Source: Phragmitibacter flavus | GTDB lineage: Bacteria; Verrucomicrobiota; Verrucomicrobiia; Verrucomicrobiales; Verrucomicrobiaceae | Reading direction: 5' to 3' | DNA length: 64,000 bases | Assembly: GCF_005780165.1 (NCBI RefSeq) | Contig: NZ_VAUV01000002.1 | Coordinates: forward strand, 248,001 to 312,000 | Part shown: positions 17,087 through 25,448 of the stretch, piece by piece | Layout of the letters: each line of letters starts with the position of its first letter | Position numbering within the stretch: position 1 is the stretch's first letter | The notes under the pieces: model-generated | What the model was told of the DNA's origin: nothing | Databases searched by the model: none | Seen by the model: the letters and a program-made list of their open reading frames with translations, nothing else | Position numbers and translations under genes: made by a program

Positions 17087-18607
17087 ATGGATTTCCTGCT
17101 CAACGCACTCCGCTTCATTGGTATTTTGTTTCTTGTCGTCATGGTGTTTAACCTGATGATTCTCGTTCACGAGCTCGGTCATTTCCTGGCGGCAAAGTGG
17201 CGGGGACTCAAGGTGGAGAAGTTTTACATCTGGTTTGGTAAGCCGATCTGGAAGAAAAAAATCAACGGAGTGGAGTATGGATTGGGGAGCATCCCGGCGG
17301 GCGGGTTTGTGATGCTGCCGCAGATGGCGCCGATGGATGCGATTGAAGGTTCAGGTGAGACCGATCGGGAGCAGTTGCCGCCGATCACCCCGCTGGACAA
17401 GATCATCGTGGCATTTGCGGGTCCTCTTTTCAGCTTCCTGCTGGCGGCGTTTTTCGCCTGTTTGGTGTGGCATTTCGGCAAGGCGGAGTATGAGGGGGAG
17501 AAAGTGACGACGATTGGCTGGGTGTTGAAGGATGGTCCTGCGGATCGGGCGGGGTTGTTGCCAGGGGATAAGATCGTGAGCATTGATGGCAGCCCTATAA
17601 AAAGTTGGCGTGGGATGGTGGACAGCGTGGTGTGGGGGATTATGGCGAGTGAGGGGGATACGATTCATTTTTTGGTGGAGCGTCCTGGTCAGGGCGAAGT
17701 GAAGGTGCCGGTGGCGGCAGAGAAGCCGAAGGCTGAGGTGGAAGTGGCTTGGTGGAAGTCGATTTTTACGCGTCCGCCATTTAGACAGGTGGGCATCAGT
17801 GCGGTGCAGAAGTTGACGGTGGGCGGGTTTATGGATGACCAGCCGAATAGCCCGGCGCAGGAGGCGGGTTTGTTGAAGGGAGATGAGATTGTGAGCGTGA
17901 ATGGGGCGAAGGCCTGGAATATTGGGGGGTTGAATGAGTTGTTGAAGGCGAGCAGTGGCAAGCCGGTGCAGTTGGGTTATTTGAGGGGGGATGCAACGCT
18001 GGAGGCGACGGTGACTCCGCGTCCGCCGGATCAGCGTCCGGCTGATTGGAATCTGGATGATACGGCTTTTTTGAATCTTGGGATCATTTGGGATGTGAAT
18101 GGGGAGAGGAAGCTGGCGCATCCTTTGCCGCAGGATCAGTTGTGGGATGCTTCACGGACGATTTTTCAAACGTTGAGCAAGCTTATGCCGGGTAGTGGCA
18201 GTGACATCGGCGCGAGCCATTTGAGCGGGTTTATTGGGATCGGAAATGTGTATTACCGCCTGTTCCAGAATCCGGATTTTTGGGATGCGTGGTTGAGTGT
18301 GATCTGGTTCAGCGTGGTGCTGAACATCAACCTGGCGATTCTGAACATGCTGCCGTTTCCGGTGTTGGATGGCGGTCACATTGTGATGGCCATTCTGGAG
18401 TGGATTCGTCGCAAGCCGATCAATATCCGGTTGTTGGAAGTGTTGCAGACGGCGTGTGTGCTGTTGCTGCTGGGCTTCATGGTGTTTGTGAGCTTCAAGG
18501 ATACTGGCGACATCATGGGCGTGGGACGTAAGAAAGAAGCAGCGGAGTCGGCGGTGGAGCCGAAGTTTTTGCCGCCAGCGCAGCGCTCTTCGACCGGAAA
18601 TCCGTAG
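17087..18607 (+). CDS. rseP: RseP-type site-2 zinc metalloprotease
   Basis: 506 aa integral membrane protease. The zinc motif H-E-L-G-H is at residues 28-32 in the first membrane segment. The second catalytic motif NMLPFPVLDGGH (N420-D428) is near the C-terminus, followed by a last membrane helix. Two PDZ-like regions lie between (about residues 130-200 and 225-310), shown by DGPADRAGLLPGDKIVSIDG and PAQEAGLLKGDEIVSVNG. It cleaves membrane-embedded anti-sigma factors and leftover signal peptides. At 506 aa it is slightly longer than E. coli RseP. It lies 33 bp upstream of ispG, an association also common elsewhere (dxr-rseP-ispG order). Confidence 0.95.
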   Translation: MDFLLNALRFIGILFLVVMVFNLMILVHELGHFLAAKWRGLKVEKFYIWFGKPIWKKKINGVEYGLGSIPAGGFVMLPQMAPMDAIEGSGETDREQLPPITPLDKIIVAFAGPLFSFLLAAFFACLVWHFGKAEYEGEKVTTIGWVLKDGPADRAGLLPGDKIVSIDGSPIKSWRGMVDSVVWGIMASEGDTIHFLVERPGQGEVKVPVAAEKPKAEVEVAWWKSIFTRPPFRQVGISAVQKLTVGGFMDDQPNSPAQEAGLLKGDEIVSVNGAKAWNIGGLNELLKASSGKPVQLGYLRGDATLEATVTPRPPDQRPADWNLDDTAFLNLGIIWDVNGERKLAHPLPQDQLWDASRTIFQTLSKLMPGSGSDIGASHLSGFIGIGNVYYRLFQNPDFWDAWLSVIWFSVVLNINLAILNMLPFPVLDGGHIVMAILEWIRRKPINIRLLEVLQTACVLLLLGFMVFVSFKDTGDIMGVGRKKEAAESAVEPKFLPPAQRSSTGNP

Positions 18608-18640
18608 GTTTAGTGTTCCAGCAAGCAACCCATCGCGCTT

Positions 18641-20479
18641 ATGTCCGACCGCTCCTCTCTGCTTCAATACTGTCCGGATCTTTATCATTATGCCCGTCGT
18701 GAAACGCGCGAGGTGATGGTGGGGCATGTGGGGATTGGCGGGAAAAATCCGATCCGGGTGCAGTCGATGTTGACCAGTGACACGCGTGATGCGGAGGCAT
18801 GCATTGCCCAGGCGCTGGAGCTGGCGCAGGGGGGATGCGAGATTGTGCGCATCACGGCGCAGACGCGGGTGATTGCGGCAAATCTTGAGCACATCAAGGC
18901 GGGTTTGCTGGCGCAGGGATGTGATGTGCCGCTGGTTGCGGACATTCATTTCCAGCCGTATGCGGCGATGGAAGCGGCGAAGTGGGTGGAGAAGGTGCGG
19001 GTGAATCCTGGCAACTACGTCGACAAAAAGAAATTTGCGGTGCGTGAGTATACGGATGAAGAGTATGCGGAAGAGGTGGCGGCGATTGAAGATCAGTTTG
19101 TGCCGCTGGTGAAGTTGTGTTTGGAAAAGGGACGGGCGATGCGGATCGGGACGAACCATGGATCGTTGTCGGATCGCATCATGAACCGCTATGGCGACAG
19201 TCCGCATGGCATGGTGGAGAGTGCGCTGGAGTTTGCGCGGATCGCACGGCGTGAGGGGTATCACAATTTCGTGTTCTCGATGAAGGCGAGCAATCCGAAG
19301 GTGATGATTGAGGCCTACCGTTTGCTGGTGGCCCATCTGAACCGGTTGGGTGGCGACTGGAATTATCCGATTCACCTTGGCGTGACCGAGGCGGGGGACG
19401 GCGAGGATGGGCGGATTAAAAGTGCGATTGGAATAGGCTCACTTTTGGCGGATGGGATTGGTGATACGGTGCGGGTGAGTTTGACCGAGGATGCGATTTT
19501 TGAGATTCCGGTGGCCCAGGCGTTGGTCAAACCCTACAACGATGGAATTCCGGCGACCTTTGAAGGGGTGGCGGATGCACCGCCGGTGGCGCATGATCCG
19601 TTCAGTTACGAGCGTCGGGCGAGTGAGGTTTTGAAGGTGAATGGCATCAAGGTGGGCGGGCATGAAACGGTGGCGGTTTTCACGAGTCGCGCGAAGTGGG
19701 ATGCGTTGGCGCACAAAATTGACAAGCTCGGTGATTTCAAGCCGGAGGTGGTGGTGGAAGACAGTGGCGTGGTGGCGCTTGATCCGCGGGATGATGCGGC
19801 GGTTCAAGAGGTCAATTCGGCGGCGGGTGTGAAGTTGGTGACGGTGAAGGATGGCATCAATTTGCCGGTGGTGGCGGCTTACCGATTGCTGGCGGCGAAG
19901 GTGGAGGCGCGGCATCCGATTTTGCTCAAAGACAGTTTTGGAAAGGATAAAGGCGAAAGGCTAAAGGATAAAGAGGGGGCAGTAGCTTCAGAGTTCCTTG
20001 ACGCGCTGCTGCCGGCGGCGACGCACATTGGATCGTTGCTTTGCGATGGGATTGGGGACGCGGTGCTGGTGCAGGGGGAGTCGGCACCGGGACAGTCTCT
20101 GAGGATTTCGTATAACATCTTGCAGGCGGCGGGGACGCGGATTTTCAAGACGGACTATGTGGCGTGTCCGAGTTGTGGCCGCACCTTGTTCAATTTGCAG
20201 TCGACGACGCAGCGGATTCGCGCAGCGACAGGCCATTTGAAAGGCGTGCGCATTGCGGTGATGGGCTGCATTGTGAATGGTCCTGGAGAGATGGCGGATG
20301 CCGATTTTGGCTATGTGGGTGGGGCGCCTGGGAAGATCAATTTGTATGTCGGCAAACAGCCGGTGAAACACAACATTCCTGAGGACGAGGCGGTGAATCG
20401 TTTGATCGATTTGATCAAGGAACATGACCGCTGGATTGATGCGCCTGAGTCGACGGATGCGGAAGCGCTCGCGGTATAG
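18641..20479 (+). CDS. ispG: 4-hydroxy-3-methylbut-2-en-1-yl diphosphate synthase, long form
   Basis: 612 aa. It catalyses the penultimate step of the MEP isoprenoid pathway (MEcPP to HMBPP) with a [4Fe-4S] cluster. The N-terminal TIM barrel has IRVQSMLTSDT and ADIHFQPYAA; the C-terminal cluster ligands are C509, C512 and C543, with the catalytic glutamate E550 in GCIVNGPGE. The length and the extra middle domain (about residues 280-430) match the plant/Chlamydia-type long IspG rather than the 370-aa E. coli form. A five-unit heptanucleotide repeat is embedded in the coding sequence at 19942-19976, giving a Lys/Asp/Gly-rich stretch GKDKGERLKDKEG near residues 434-447. It follows rseP closely. 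Confidence 0.95.
   Translation: MSDRSSLLQYCPDLYHYARRETREVMVGHVGIGGKNPIRVQSMLTSDTRDAEACIAQALELAQGGCEIVRITAQTRVIAANLEHIKAGLLAQGCDVPLVADIHFQPYAAMEAAKWVEKVRVNPGNYVDKKKFAVREYTDEEYAEEVAAIEDQFVPLVKLCLEKGRAMRIGTNHGSLSDRIMNRYGDSPHGMVESALEFARIARREGYHNFVFSMKASNPKVMIEAYRLLVAHLNRLGGDWNYPIHLGVTEAGDGEDGRIKSAIGIGSLLADGIGDTVRVSLTEDAIFEIPVAQALVKPYNDGIPATFEGVADAPPVAHDPFSYERRASEVLKVNGIKVGGHETVAVFTSRAKWDALAHKIDKLGDFKPEVVVEDSGVVALDPRDDAAVQEVNSAAGVKLVTVKDGINLPVVAAYRLLAAKVEARHPILLKDSFGKDKGERLKDKEGAVASEFLDALLPAATHIGSLLCDGIGDAVLVQGESAPGQSLRISYNILQAAGTRIFKTDYVACPSCGRTLFNLQSTTQRIRAATGHLKGVRIAVMGCIVNGPGEMADADFGYVGGAPGKINLYVGKQPVKHNIPEDEAVNRLIDLIKEHDRWIDAPESTDAEALAV
19942..19976. repeat. Heptanucleotide tandem repeat (AAAGGAT family) inside ispG
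   Basis: Five exact 7-bp units, AAAGGAT, AAAGGCG, AAAGGCT, AAAGGAT, AAAGAGG, lie in the ispG reading frame. The same unit family is intergenic at 4943-4977 and 54821-54855. Because seven is not a multiple of three, successive units are read in different frames and code for a charged linker. Confidence 0.9.
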
Positions 20480-20495
20480 GAGGGAGGGGAAGGAT

Positions 20496-21302
20496 ATGTC
20501 CTGGGAATATTTTGACGAGTATCCGCGCTACGAAAGCGTCGCGAAGCGGCGGGAGAAGGCGGAGAAGCTTGCGAAGAAGATTGCGGCGAAGCAGGGCCCA
20601 TTGCAGCCAGCGGTGAGCAAGGGACAGAAGATTGCGACGTCTTTTTGGGGGCAGGCATGGAATCGGAATCTGGAGCGGTATGCGGAGTATGAGCACCGGC
20701 TGCCGCGTGGGCGCACCTACGTGAAGAACGGGTTGGTGATCGATTTGAAGGTGGAGCGGGGAGCCATTCTTGCGCTGGTGAGCGGAAGTGAAGTGTATGA
20801 GGTGCGGATCAACATCAAACCGCTGGGAGTTGGGCGGTGGAAGAGTTTGAAGAAGGCTTGTTCGGGTCAGATCGCTTCGCTGGTGGGCTTGTTGCAGGGG
20901 AAGTTGCCGACCAGTGTGATGGAGGCGGTGACGGATGAGCATGAGGGGTTGTTTCCTGAACCAAGAGAAATTCAGTTCATTTGTTCGTGCCCGGATTATG
21001 CGGATTTGTGCAAACATTCAGCGGCGGCGGTTTATGGGGTGGGGGCGCGGTTGGATGATCAGCCGGAGTTGTTGTTTTTGTTGCGTGGGGTGGATCACAC
21101 GGAGTTGATTGCGAATGCTGGGGATACCGTGGCGGCACAGGCGGTGGCGTTAGATGCAATTGCAGATGGCGAACTAGGGGACTTAAGCGGGCTTTTTGGT
21201 ATCGAGTTGGACATGGGCGAGGAACTGGCGGCGGCGGTGGAAGAATTGAAACCGAAGAAGAAGAAGCGAGCGGGTGCCAAGAAGGCGGCGAAGAAGGCTT
21301 GA
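20496..21302 (+). CDS. SWIM zinc-finger protein
   Basis: 268 aa from the ATG at 20496, which is preceded by a strong purine-rich ribosome site (AGGAGGGAGGGGAAGG). A SWIM motif C-x-C-x(n)-C-x-H is seen as CSCPDYADLCKH in the middle. The N-terminus has a FWGQAWNRNLERY segment and a YVKNGLVIDLKV segment found in bacterial SWIM proteins. The C-terminus is a Lys/Ala-rich basic tail. SWIM domains bind DNA or proteins, and these proteins often neighbour SNF2-type helicases; none is here. The exact role is unknown. Confidence 0.85.
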   Translation: MSWEYFDEYPRYESVAKRREKAEKLAKKIAAKQGPLQPAVSKGQKIATSFWGQAWNRNLERYAEYEHRLPRGRTYVKNGLVIDLKVERGAILALVSGSEVYEVRINIKPLGVGRWKSLKKACSGQIASLVGLLQGKLPTSVMEAVTDEHEGLFPEPREIQFICSCPDYADLCKHSAAAVYGVGARLDDQPELLFLLRGVDHTELIANAGDTVAAQAVALDAIADGELGDLSGLFGIELDMGEELAAAVEELKPKKKKRAGAKKAAKKA

Positions 21303-21345
21303 CCGACGCGCTCACCGGGTGTTGAGACTTGGCCCGCTCATTGCC

Positions 21346-21969
21346 ATGTCAGACGATTTTTTGTTCACGCCAGACCACTACTTTCGCGAATTGCGCAAGG
21401 AGGAGATTTTTCCTGCAAGTGCAGAAGCTCCGTTGGAAGTAGATCTTGGCTGTGGCGAGGGGCATTTCATTGCCGGGATGGCGGACCTGTTTCCTGATCG
21501 AAATTTTTTGGCGGTGGAGAGGTTGCAAGGTCGGGTGAAGAACACGGTGAGAAAGCTACGCGAATCAGGATTGAAGAACGGCAAGGTTTTGAGGCTGGAG
21601 ACGGCCTACACGGTGGCGTGGTTGTTGCCGACGGCGGGGGTTTCGCGGGTGCATTTGCTGTGCCCCGATCCTTGGCCGAAGAAAAAACATCATGCACGGC
21701 GGCTGGTGAATCGGGTCGATTTTCTAAACGGTCTGCATCGGGTGCTTGAGGTGGGTGGCGAGTTTCTTTTGAAAACGGATGACACCGAGTATTTCGAGAA
21801 CGCGATGGAGTCGATGTCCACGTTGGCAGTGGATCAATCCAGTGGGCAAGAGTTGTTTGAGCGGCTGGAGTGGGATGAGGAGGCGTTTCCCTATCCGCAG
21901 ACGGGGTTTGAGCGGCATTGGCTGGGCATGGGTCGGAGCATCCATCGCGCGCGCTGGCGCAAATGCTGA
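21346..21969 (+). CDS. trmB: tRNA (guanine-N7-)-methyltransferase
   Basis: 207 aa from the ATG at 21346; the upstream in-frame extension overlaps the SWIM gene and is Arg-rich nonsense. The SAM-binding motif EVDLGCGEGHF is at about residues 29-39, and the family motif DPWPKKKHHARR follows. The C-terminal TGFERHWLGMGRSIHRARW also matches TrmB. The enzyme makes m7G46 in tRNA variable loops. It is followed by an intrinsic terminator. Confidence 0.93.
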   Translation: MSDDFLFTPDHYFRELRKEEIFPASAEAPLEVDLGCGEGHFIAGMADLFPDRNFLAVERLQGRVKNTVRKLRESGLKNGKVLRLETAYTVAWLLPTAGVSRVHLLCPDPWPKKKHHARRLVNRVDFLNGLHRVLEVGGEFLLKTDDTEYFENAMESMSTLAVDQSSGQELFERLEWDEEAFPYPQTGFERHWLGMGRSIHRARWRKC

Positions 21970-22012
21970 GTCACAGCCAGACTTGGCGTGTTCCGTGCTG
22001 TTCAAGTGATGG

Positions 22013-22039
22013 CTTCCTTCAGGCTGAAGGAGGGTTTTT
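22013..22039 (+). terminator. Intrinsic terminator after trmB
   Basis: An 8-bp stem (22013-22020 with 22026-22033, one G-T pair, loop AGGCT) is followed by GTTTTT on the plus strand. It ends the trmB transcript 44 bp after the stop and lies upstream of the NsrR-like gene, which therefore needs its own promoter. Confidence 0.75.
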
Positions 22040-22082
22040 GCTGATTGCGGAAGAAACTGCCAGTTTATTTGTCACCCCATCC

Positions 22083-22577
22083 ATGGAGCTTAGCCGGTTT
22101 AGCGATTACTCCCTGCGTGTGCTGATGTATGCGGCCGCGAAGGAAGATGAAAAAGTGACTCTGGGAGAACTGGCTGCTGTTTACCGGATCTCGCAGCATC
22201 ATTTGGTGAAGATCGTTCATTACCTGGGCAAACTCGGATATTTACAAAATCGTCGTGGTCGGAGTGGGGGAATCCGGCTGGGGATGCCGCCGGCGGAGAT
22301 CCGGGTCGGTGATGTGATCCGACATACAGAAACGCATTTCAATCTTGCGGAGTGTTTCAGTGTGGGAAGCAATCTTTGCCGATTGACTCCTGGATGCCGT
22401 TTAAAAGGGGTGTTCCACGAGGCGACGGAGGCGTTCCTTGGAGTGCTTGATGGTTATACCTTGGAGGATCTGGTGCTTTCCAGCAAACCGACGTTGTTGC
22501 TCCTTTCGCTCAACAAGGGACTGCCAATGATGGGAGGGGCAATGCAACCTTTGGTGGCGGGTGGGCCAATCAACTGA
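22083..22577 (+). CDS. Rrf2-family regulator, NsrR-like
   Basis: 164 aa from the ATG at 22083 (MELSRFSDYSLRVLMY), the conserved start of the family. The N-terminal winged helix contains ISQHHLVKIVHYLGKLG and the wing RGRSGGIRLG. Three cysteines (C91, C99, C105) in AECFSVGSNLC and TPGCRLKG correspond to the Fe-S ligands of NsrR; the first gap is longer than in E. coli. The C-terminal VLDGYTLEDLV is also typical. By homology it represses genes relieved by nitric oxide. No nitrosative stress gene is adjacent. The stop lies 1 bp from the convergent polyprenyl synthase stop. Confidence 0.85.
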   Translation: MELSRFSDYSLRVLMYAAAKEDEKVTLGELAAVYRISQHHLVKIVHYLGKLGYLQNRRGRSGGIRLGMPPAEIRVGDVIRHTETHFNLAECFSVGSNLCRLTPGCRLKGVFHEATEAFLGVLDGYTLEDLVLSSKPTLLLLSLNKGLPMMGGAMQPLVAGGPIN

Positions 22578-22578
22578 G

Positions 22579-23601
22579 TTAAACGGAACTGCGGCACTGG
22601 TCGAGCAGGTCGTCCAAATAGAGGGTGATGCCGTGAAGGGCTTCCTGGTGTTCGGAAGGGGAAAGCACGGTCAGGCACTCGCGGGTTTCGACGAGTAGCG
22701 ATTTGGCGTGGTTGATGGCGCGTTCGATGGCACCTGCGTAATCGGCAATGCCAGCGAGGATGCTGGTGTCCATGGGTTCGCCCTTGAGCAGCATGCGCTG
22801 AAGTTTGCTGCGCTGGGAATCGTTGGCGTCCTGGAGGAGATACAGCATCGGCAGGGTGAGTTTGCCTTTGGCAATGTCGGTGCCGAGGGTTTTGCCGATG
22901 GCTTTTTCGTCGCCGACGAGATCAATGCAGTCGTCGTAGATTTGATAGGCGGTGCCGAGCTTGAGGCCGTATTGGCGCATGGCTTCGACGGTGGCTTCGG
23001 GCTGTTTGTTGAGATGGGTGCCGAGCTGGGTCGCGACGGCGAAGAGGGCGGCCGTTTTCATCTCGATGATGCGGAAGTATTCGGCCATGCTGAGGCTGAA
23101 GTCGAAACGGCGTTGGGTCTGAAGAATCTCGCCGGTGGCGACGTCGCGCGAGGCGGCGGCAATATGACGGCAGATGGTCAGGTCTTCGAACTGGGTGGCA
23201 AGCTCGAGGGCGTAGGCGAACAGACTGTCGCCGAGGAGAACGCTGAGGGCGTTGCCCCATTTCGCGGCGGCGGTAGGCATTTCGCGGCGCATGGCGGCTC
23301 CATCCATGATGTCATCGTGCACCAGCGAGGCGATGTGGATGAATTCGAGGATGATGGAGAGTTTGTGATGGTCTTCGGACACGCCACCAGTGGCACCTCC
23401 AGCTAGGACGGCGAGGGCGGGACGGATGCGTTTACCGGAGGTTTTGCAGACGTAGCGGATATAACCTTCGACGGCCGGATCAAATGACTTGGCATGCTCG
23501 ACCAAAATGCTCTCAATCCGGTCGATTTCGGGTTTAACGAGGGCAAAAGGGAACGCCGGTTTGGGCTTAGATTTGGTTTTGATGAAGGAAGGGAGCTTCA
23601 T
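22579..23601 (-). CDS. Trans-polyprenyl diphosphate synthase
   Basis: 340 aa, all-alpha prenyltransferase. The first Asp-rich motif DDIMD is at residues 96-100 and the second, DDCID, at 223-227. GKRIRPALAVL and RR after the first motif match the family. It condenses isopentenyl diphosphate units into the long chain used for menaquinone or ubiquinone tails (IspB/HepT2 type). Chain length cannot be assigned safely. The N-terminal 20 residues are Lys/Pro-rich. Confidence 0.92.
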   Translation of the reverse strand: MKLPSFIKTKSKPKPAFPFALVKPEIDRIESILVEHAKSFDPAVEGYIRYVCKTSGKRIRPALAVLAGGATGGVSEDHHKLSIILEFIHIASLVHDDIMDGAAMRREMPTAAAKWGNALSVLLGDSLFAYALELATQFEDLTICRHIAAASRDVATGEILQTQRRFDFSLSMAEYFRIIEMKTAALFAVATQLGTHLNKQPEATVEAMRQYGLKLGTAYQIYDDCIDLVGDEKAIGKTLGTDIAKGKLTLPMLYLLQDANDSQRSKLQRMLLKGEPMDTSILAGIADYAGAIERAINHAKSLLVETRECLTVLSPSEHQEALHGITLYLDDLLDQCRSSV

Positions 23602-23703
23602 GTCCGGCGATTAAGAAAAGCTATTCACATAGAACGCGACAGGAGTGGTTTCGTCAACTTGGAGTGAGGAAGTCTTTTGTCGGTATGGATGCATCCCGGA
23701 AAA

Positions 23704-23742
23704 GCAAAAAACCTTCCCATGGAGGTCGTCCATGCGAAGGTT
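23704..23742 (-). terminator. Intrinsic terminator downstream of the 117-aa membrane protein gene
   Basis: Arms 23710-23716 and 23736-23742 (7 bp) and inner arms 23718-23723 and 23729-23734 (6 bp) are separated by one C-C mismatch, with a 5-nt loop. On the minus strand the stem is followed by a TTTTTT-type run (A-run just left of the stem on the plus strand). It should end the leftward transcript of the small genes at 23779-24406. Confidence 0.75.
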
Positions 23743-23778
23743 GATTACGAATGCGGAGATTCGTTTGGAGGCTGTCAG

Positions 23779-24132
23779 TTATTCAAAAAAGCGTTTAACG
23801 CGGCTGGGCAGGTGGATGCCTTGAACCGAGTGGACCCCTTTTTTGACGGCGTCGGCACCGTCTTCAGCAAAGTGGGTGGCGCGTTCGTAGGCAGGGCCGA
23901 CGAGATCGCTGAGGCGATGCTGAATGTCTTCGAGCACTTGAAGTGCACGATGTTTTGGTGGAGGAGGCGGGGACGCCAGCAGAAGCTTCGCGATGATGCC
24001 GAGGGCGCAGCCAATGCCGACCGCAGCGGCGACGGCGATGGCGGGATTTTCGCGCACGAAGGTTTCGATTTCTCCAGCGGTGTCGTGGGCAAGCTCTCTG
24101 GCTTGTTCAAATTCAGGGATGTTGTCAGTCAT
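23779..24132 (-). CDS. Small ElaB/YqjD-like (DUF883-type) membrane protein
   Basis: 117 aa from the start at 24132. An acidic helical N-terminus (EFEQARELAHDTAGEIETFVRE) is followed by PAIAVAAAVGIGCALGII, a glycine-rich membrane helix typical of the DUF883/ElaB group. A Pro run and an amphipathic C-terminal helix follow. ElaB/YqjD proteins bind ribosomes at the membrane in stationary phase in E. coli; the C-terminal part here is longer, so the role is uncertain. Its start overlaps the upstream 93-aa gene by 8 bp. Confidence 0.7.
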   Translation of the reverse strand: MTDNIPEFEQARELAHDTAGEIETFVRENPAIAVAAAVGIGCALGIIAKLLLASPPPPPKHRALQVLEDIQHRLSDLVGPAYERATHFAEDGADAVKKGVHSVQGIHLPSRVKRFFE

Positions 24133-24406
24133 GAGGAAGATTAGGTTGGTTGGTTTTGGTTTGGTCCAGATAGATTTCGAATGCTTTGATGACACCGAGA
24201 GTCAGCAAAGTGGGACGGATGACGGTTGTGGCGACGGCGGCCACCGTTCCGACAATGAATCGGGTGGGCAGGATGTTAAGGAGGATGCCGACTCCGAATG
24301 CGGTAGCGACCGCCTTGGTGGGATCGCGACGGGCAACTGATTCGGCGTCATCAACGAGACGGCGAACCAATCGTTCAGCGGGTTTGGGTGTGTCTTCAGT
24401 AATCAT
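24125..24406 (-). CDS. Small membrane protein, unknown function
   Basis: 93 aa. A charged N-terminus (PAERLVRRLVDDAESVARRDP) is followed by two hydrophobic stretches (AVATAFGVGILLNILP and VGTVAAVATTVIRPTLLTLGV). It overlaps the next gene (DUF883-type) by 8 bp and is probably translated with it. The 'xxRRDPxKAVATAFGVG' pattern resembles that of DUF883 proteins, so the pair may form a complex. Confidence 0.65.
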   Translation of the reverse strand: MITEDTPKPAERLVRRLVDDAESVARRDPTKAVATAFGVGILLNILPTRFIVGTVAAVATTVIRPTLLTLGVIKAFEIYLDQTKTNQPNLPHD

Positions 24407-24463
24407 GGTTTGATTCTAGATTCGTTGAACGCAGGGTAAGTGCGTGGGGGTGTGATGATTTAT

Positions 24464-24715
24464 TTATCTCTTGAAAATCATGCGCCCGATGCCCAAGAGG
24501 ACCAGCGAGCCGACGATGGCGACGAAAAGCGAGCGGAAGTCAAAGTTCGTAACCGTGCCGAATCCGAGAAGGCTGCCGATCCAGCCACCGACGATGGCAC
24601 CAACGATGCCGAGAAGCATGGTCATGAAACAGCCGCCCTTGTCATCACCAGGCATGATGAGTTTGGCGATGGCGCCTGCGACGAGGCCGAGAAGAATCCA
24701 GGAGAGAAAGCCCAT
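24464..24715 (-). CDS. GlsB/YeaQ/YmgE-family stress-response membrane protein
   Basis: 83 aa from the ATG at 24715. The family pattern is clear: MGFLSWILLGLVAGAIAKL, then PGDDKGGCFMTMLLGIVGAI and GGWIGSLLGFG. Three short Gly-rich membrane helices cover the protein. These 'transglycosylase-associated' proteins are induced by stress in many bacteria, but their activity is not proven. It belongs to a small cluster with the two preceding membrane-protein genes. Confidence 0.9.
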   Translation of the reverse strand: MGFLSWILLGLVAGAIAKLIMPGDDKGGCFMTMLLGIVGAIVGGWIGSLLGFGTVTNFDFRSLFVAIVGSLVLLGIGRMIFKR

Positions 24716-24970
24716 AATGTAAGTGTTGTGTAGATGGTTGGTTGATTGGGGGTGAGGAGAACGAGCAATGGCGTCCGCCCCTTTCAATTAGGGCATGACG
24801 TGGGCCAAGTGCCTTTCGTGAATCAGTGGCCCTCTAACACGTTGAATTTCAACGAGAAATGTGAATGGCCAGCTCCTGGAAGCTGGTCGAAGAAGCTTGG
24901 TGACGGGAATTTTGCATTCCAGAAGCCCGAGGAAGTGGGCGTTCTGCATGATGAGAAACCATGGCCCGCT

Positions 24971-25279
24971 TCAGGTCGTCGCGTAGATATTGCCGGTGGA
25001 AGCCACCACGTCGCCGGAGATAATTTTGGGAGGCATCGTGATCAGATTGGACAGGTTCTGCATGATCCACTTGGCGGCGAGTTCATTGGAGGCGAGCGCA
25101 CTGCTTTCGTCTTCGAAAATGCTGACCGCGCTGACATCACCGTCGCCTTCGTCGATGGCATAGTAGGCCACGAAGTTGGGGGTCTGCTGAATGAGAGGGA
25201 GGAATTTTTCCCGTATGACTTCGACCAGCATTTTCGTTGATCCGGGTTGAATTTGATATCGACGAATAGTGATGTGCAT
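24971..25279 (-). CDS. Antibiotic-biosynthesis-monooxygenase-like dimeric alpha/beta-barrel protein
   Basis: 102 aa. The pattern of a ferredoxin-like dimeric barrel is visible: MHITIRRYQIQPGS, then a helix LVEVIREKFLPLI, then NFVAYYAIDEGDGDVSAVSIFED, then a helix with SNELAAKWI. It resembles ABM-type small proteins without catalytic evidence. The region 24716-24970 upstream of the next gene holds nothing else I can support. Confidence 0.6.
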   Translation of the reverse strand: MHITIRRYQIQPGSTKMLVEVIREKFLPLIQQTPNFVAYYAIDEGDGDVSAVSIFEDESSALASNELAAKWIMQNLSNLITMPPKIISGDVVASTGNIYATT

Positions 25280-25448
25280 AAGAACGCTCCTGTTTGTAAG
25301 AGGCTAGGTTTTTATGCGGGGCGGTGTCAATGCTATTTGGCGCTGATGGGGTGATTTTTTGCGCTGATGGGGAAATTATCAGGAACTGGAAGGATTTGAT
25401 GGATTGGCTGATCGGGTGGAACGTCATTTTACGATGGCTGAGGGTGAT

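Noticed and set aside
20424-20495. Upstream extension of the SWIM protein gene
   Set aside because: The extension overlaps ispG and is Arg-rich; the ATG at 20496 has a strong ribosome binding site.
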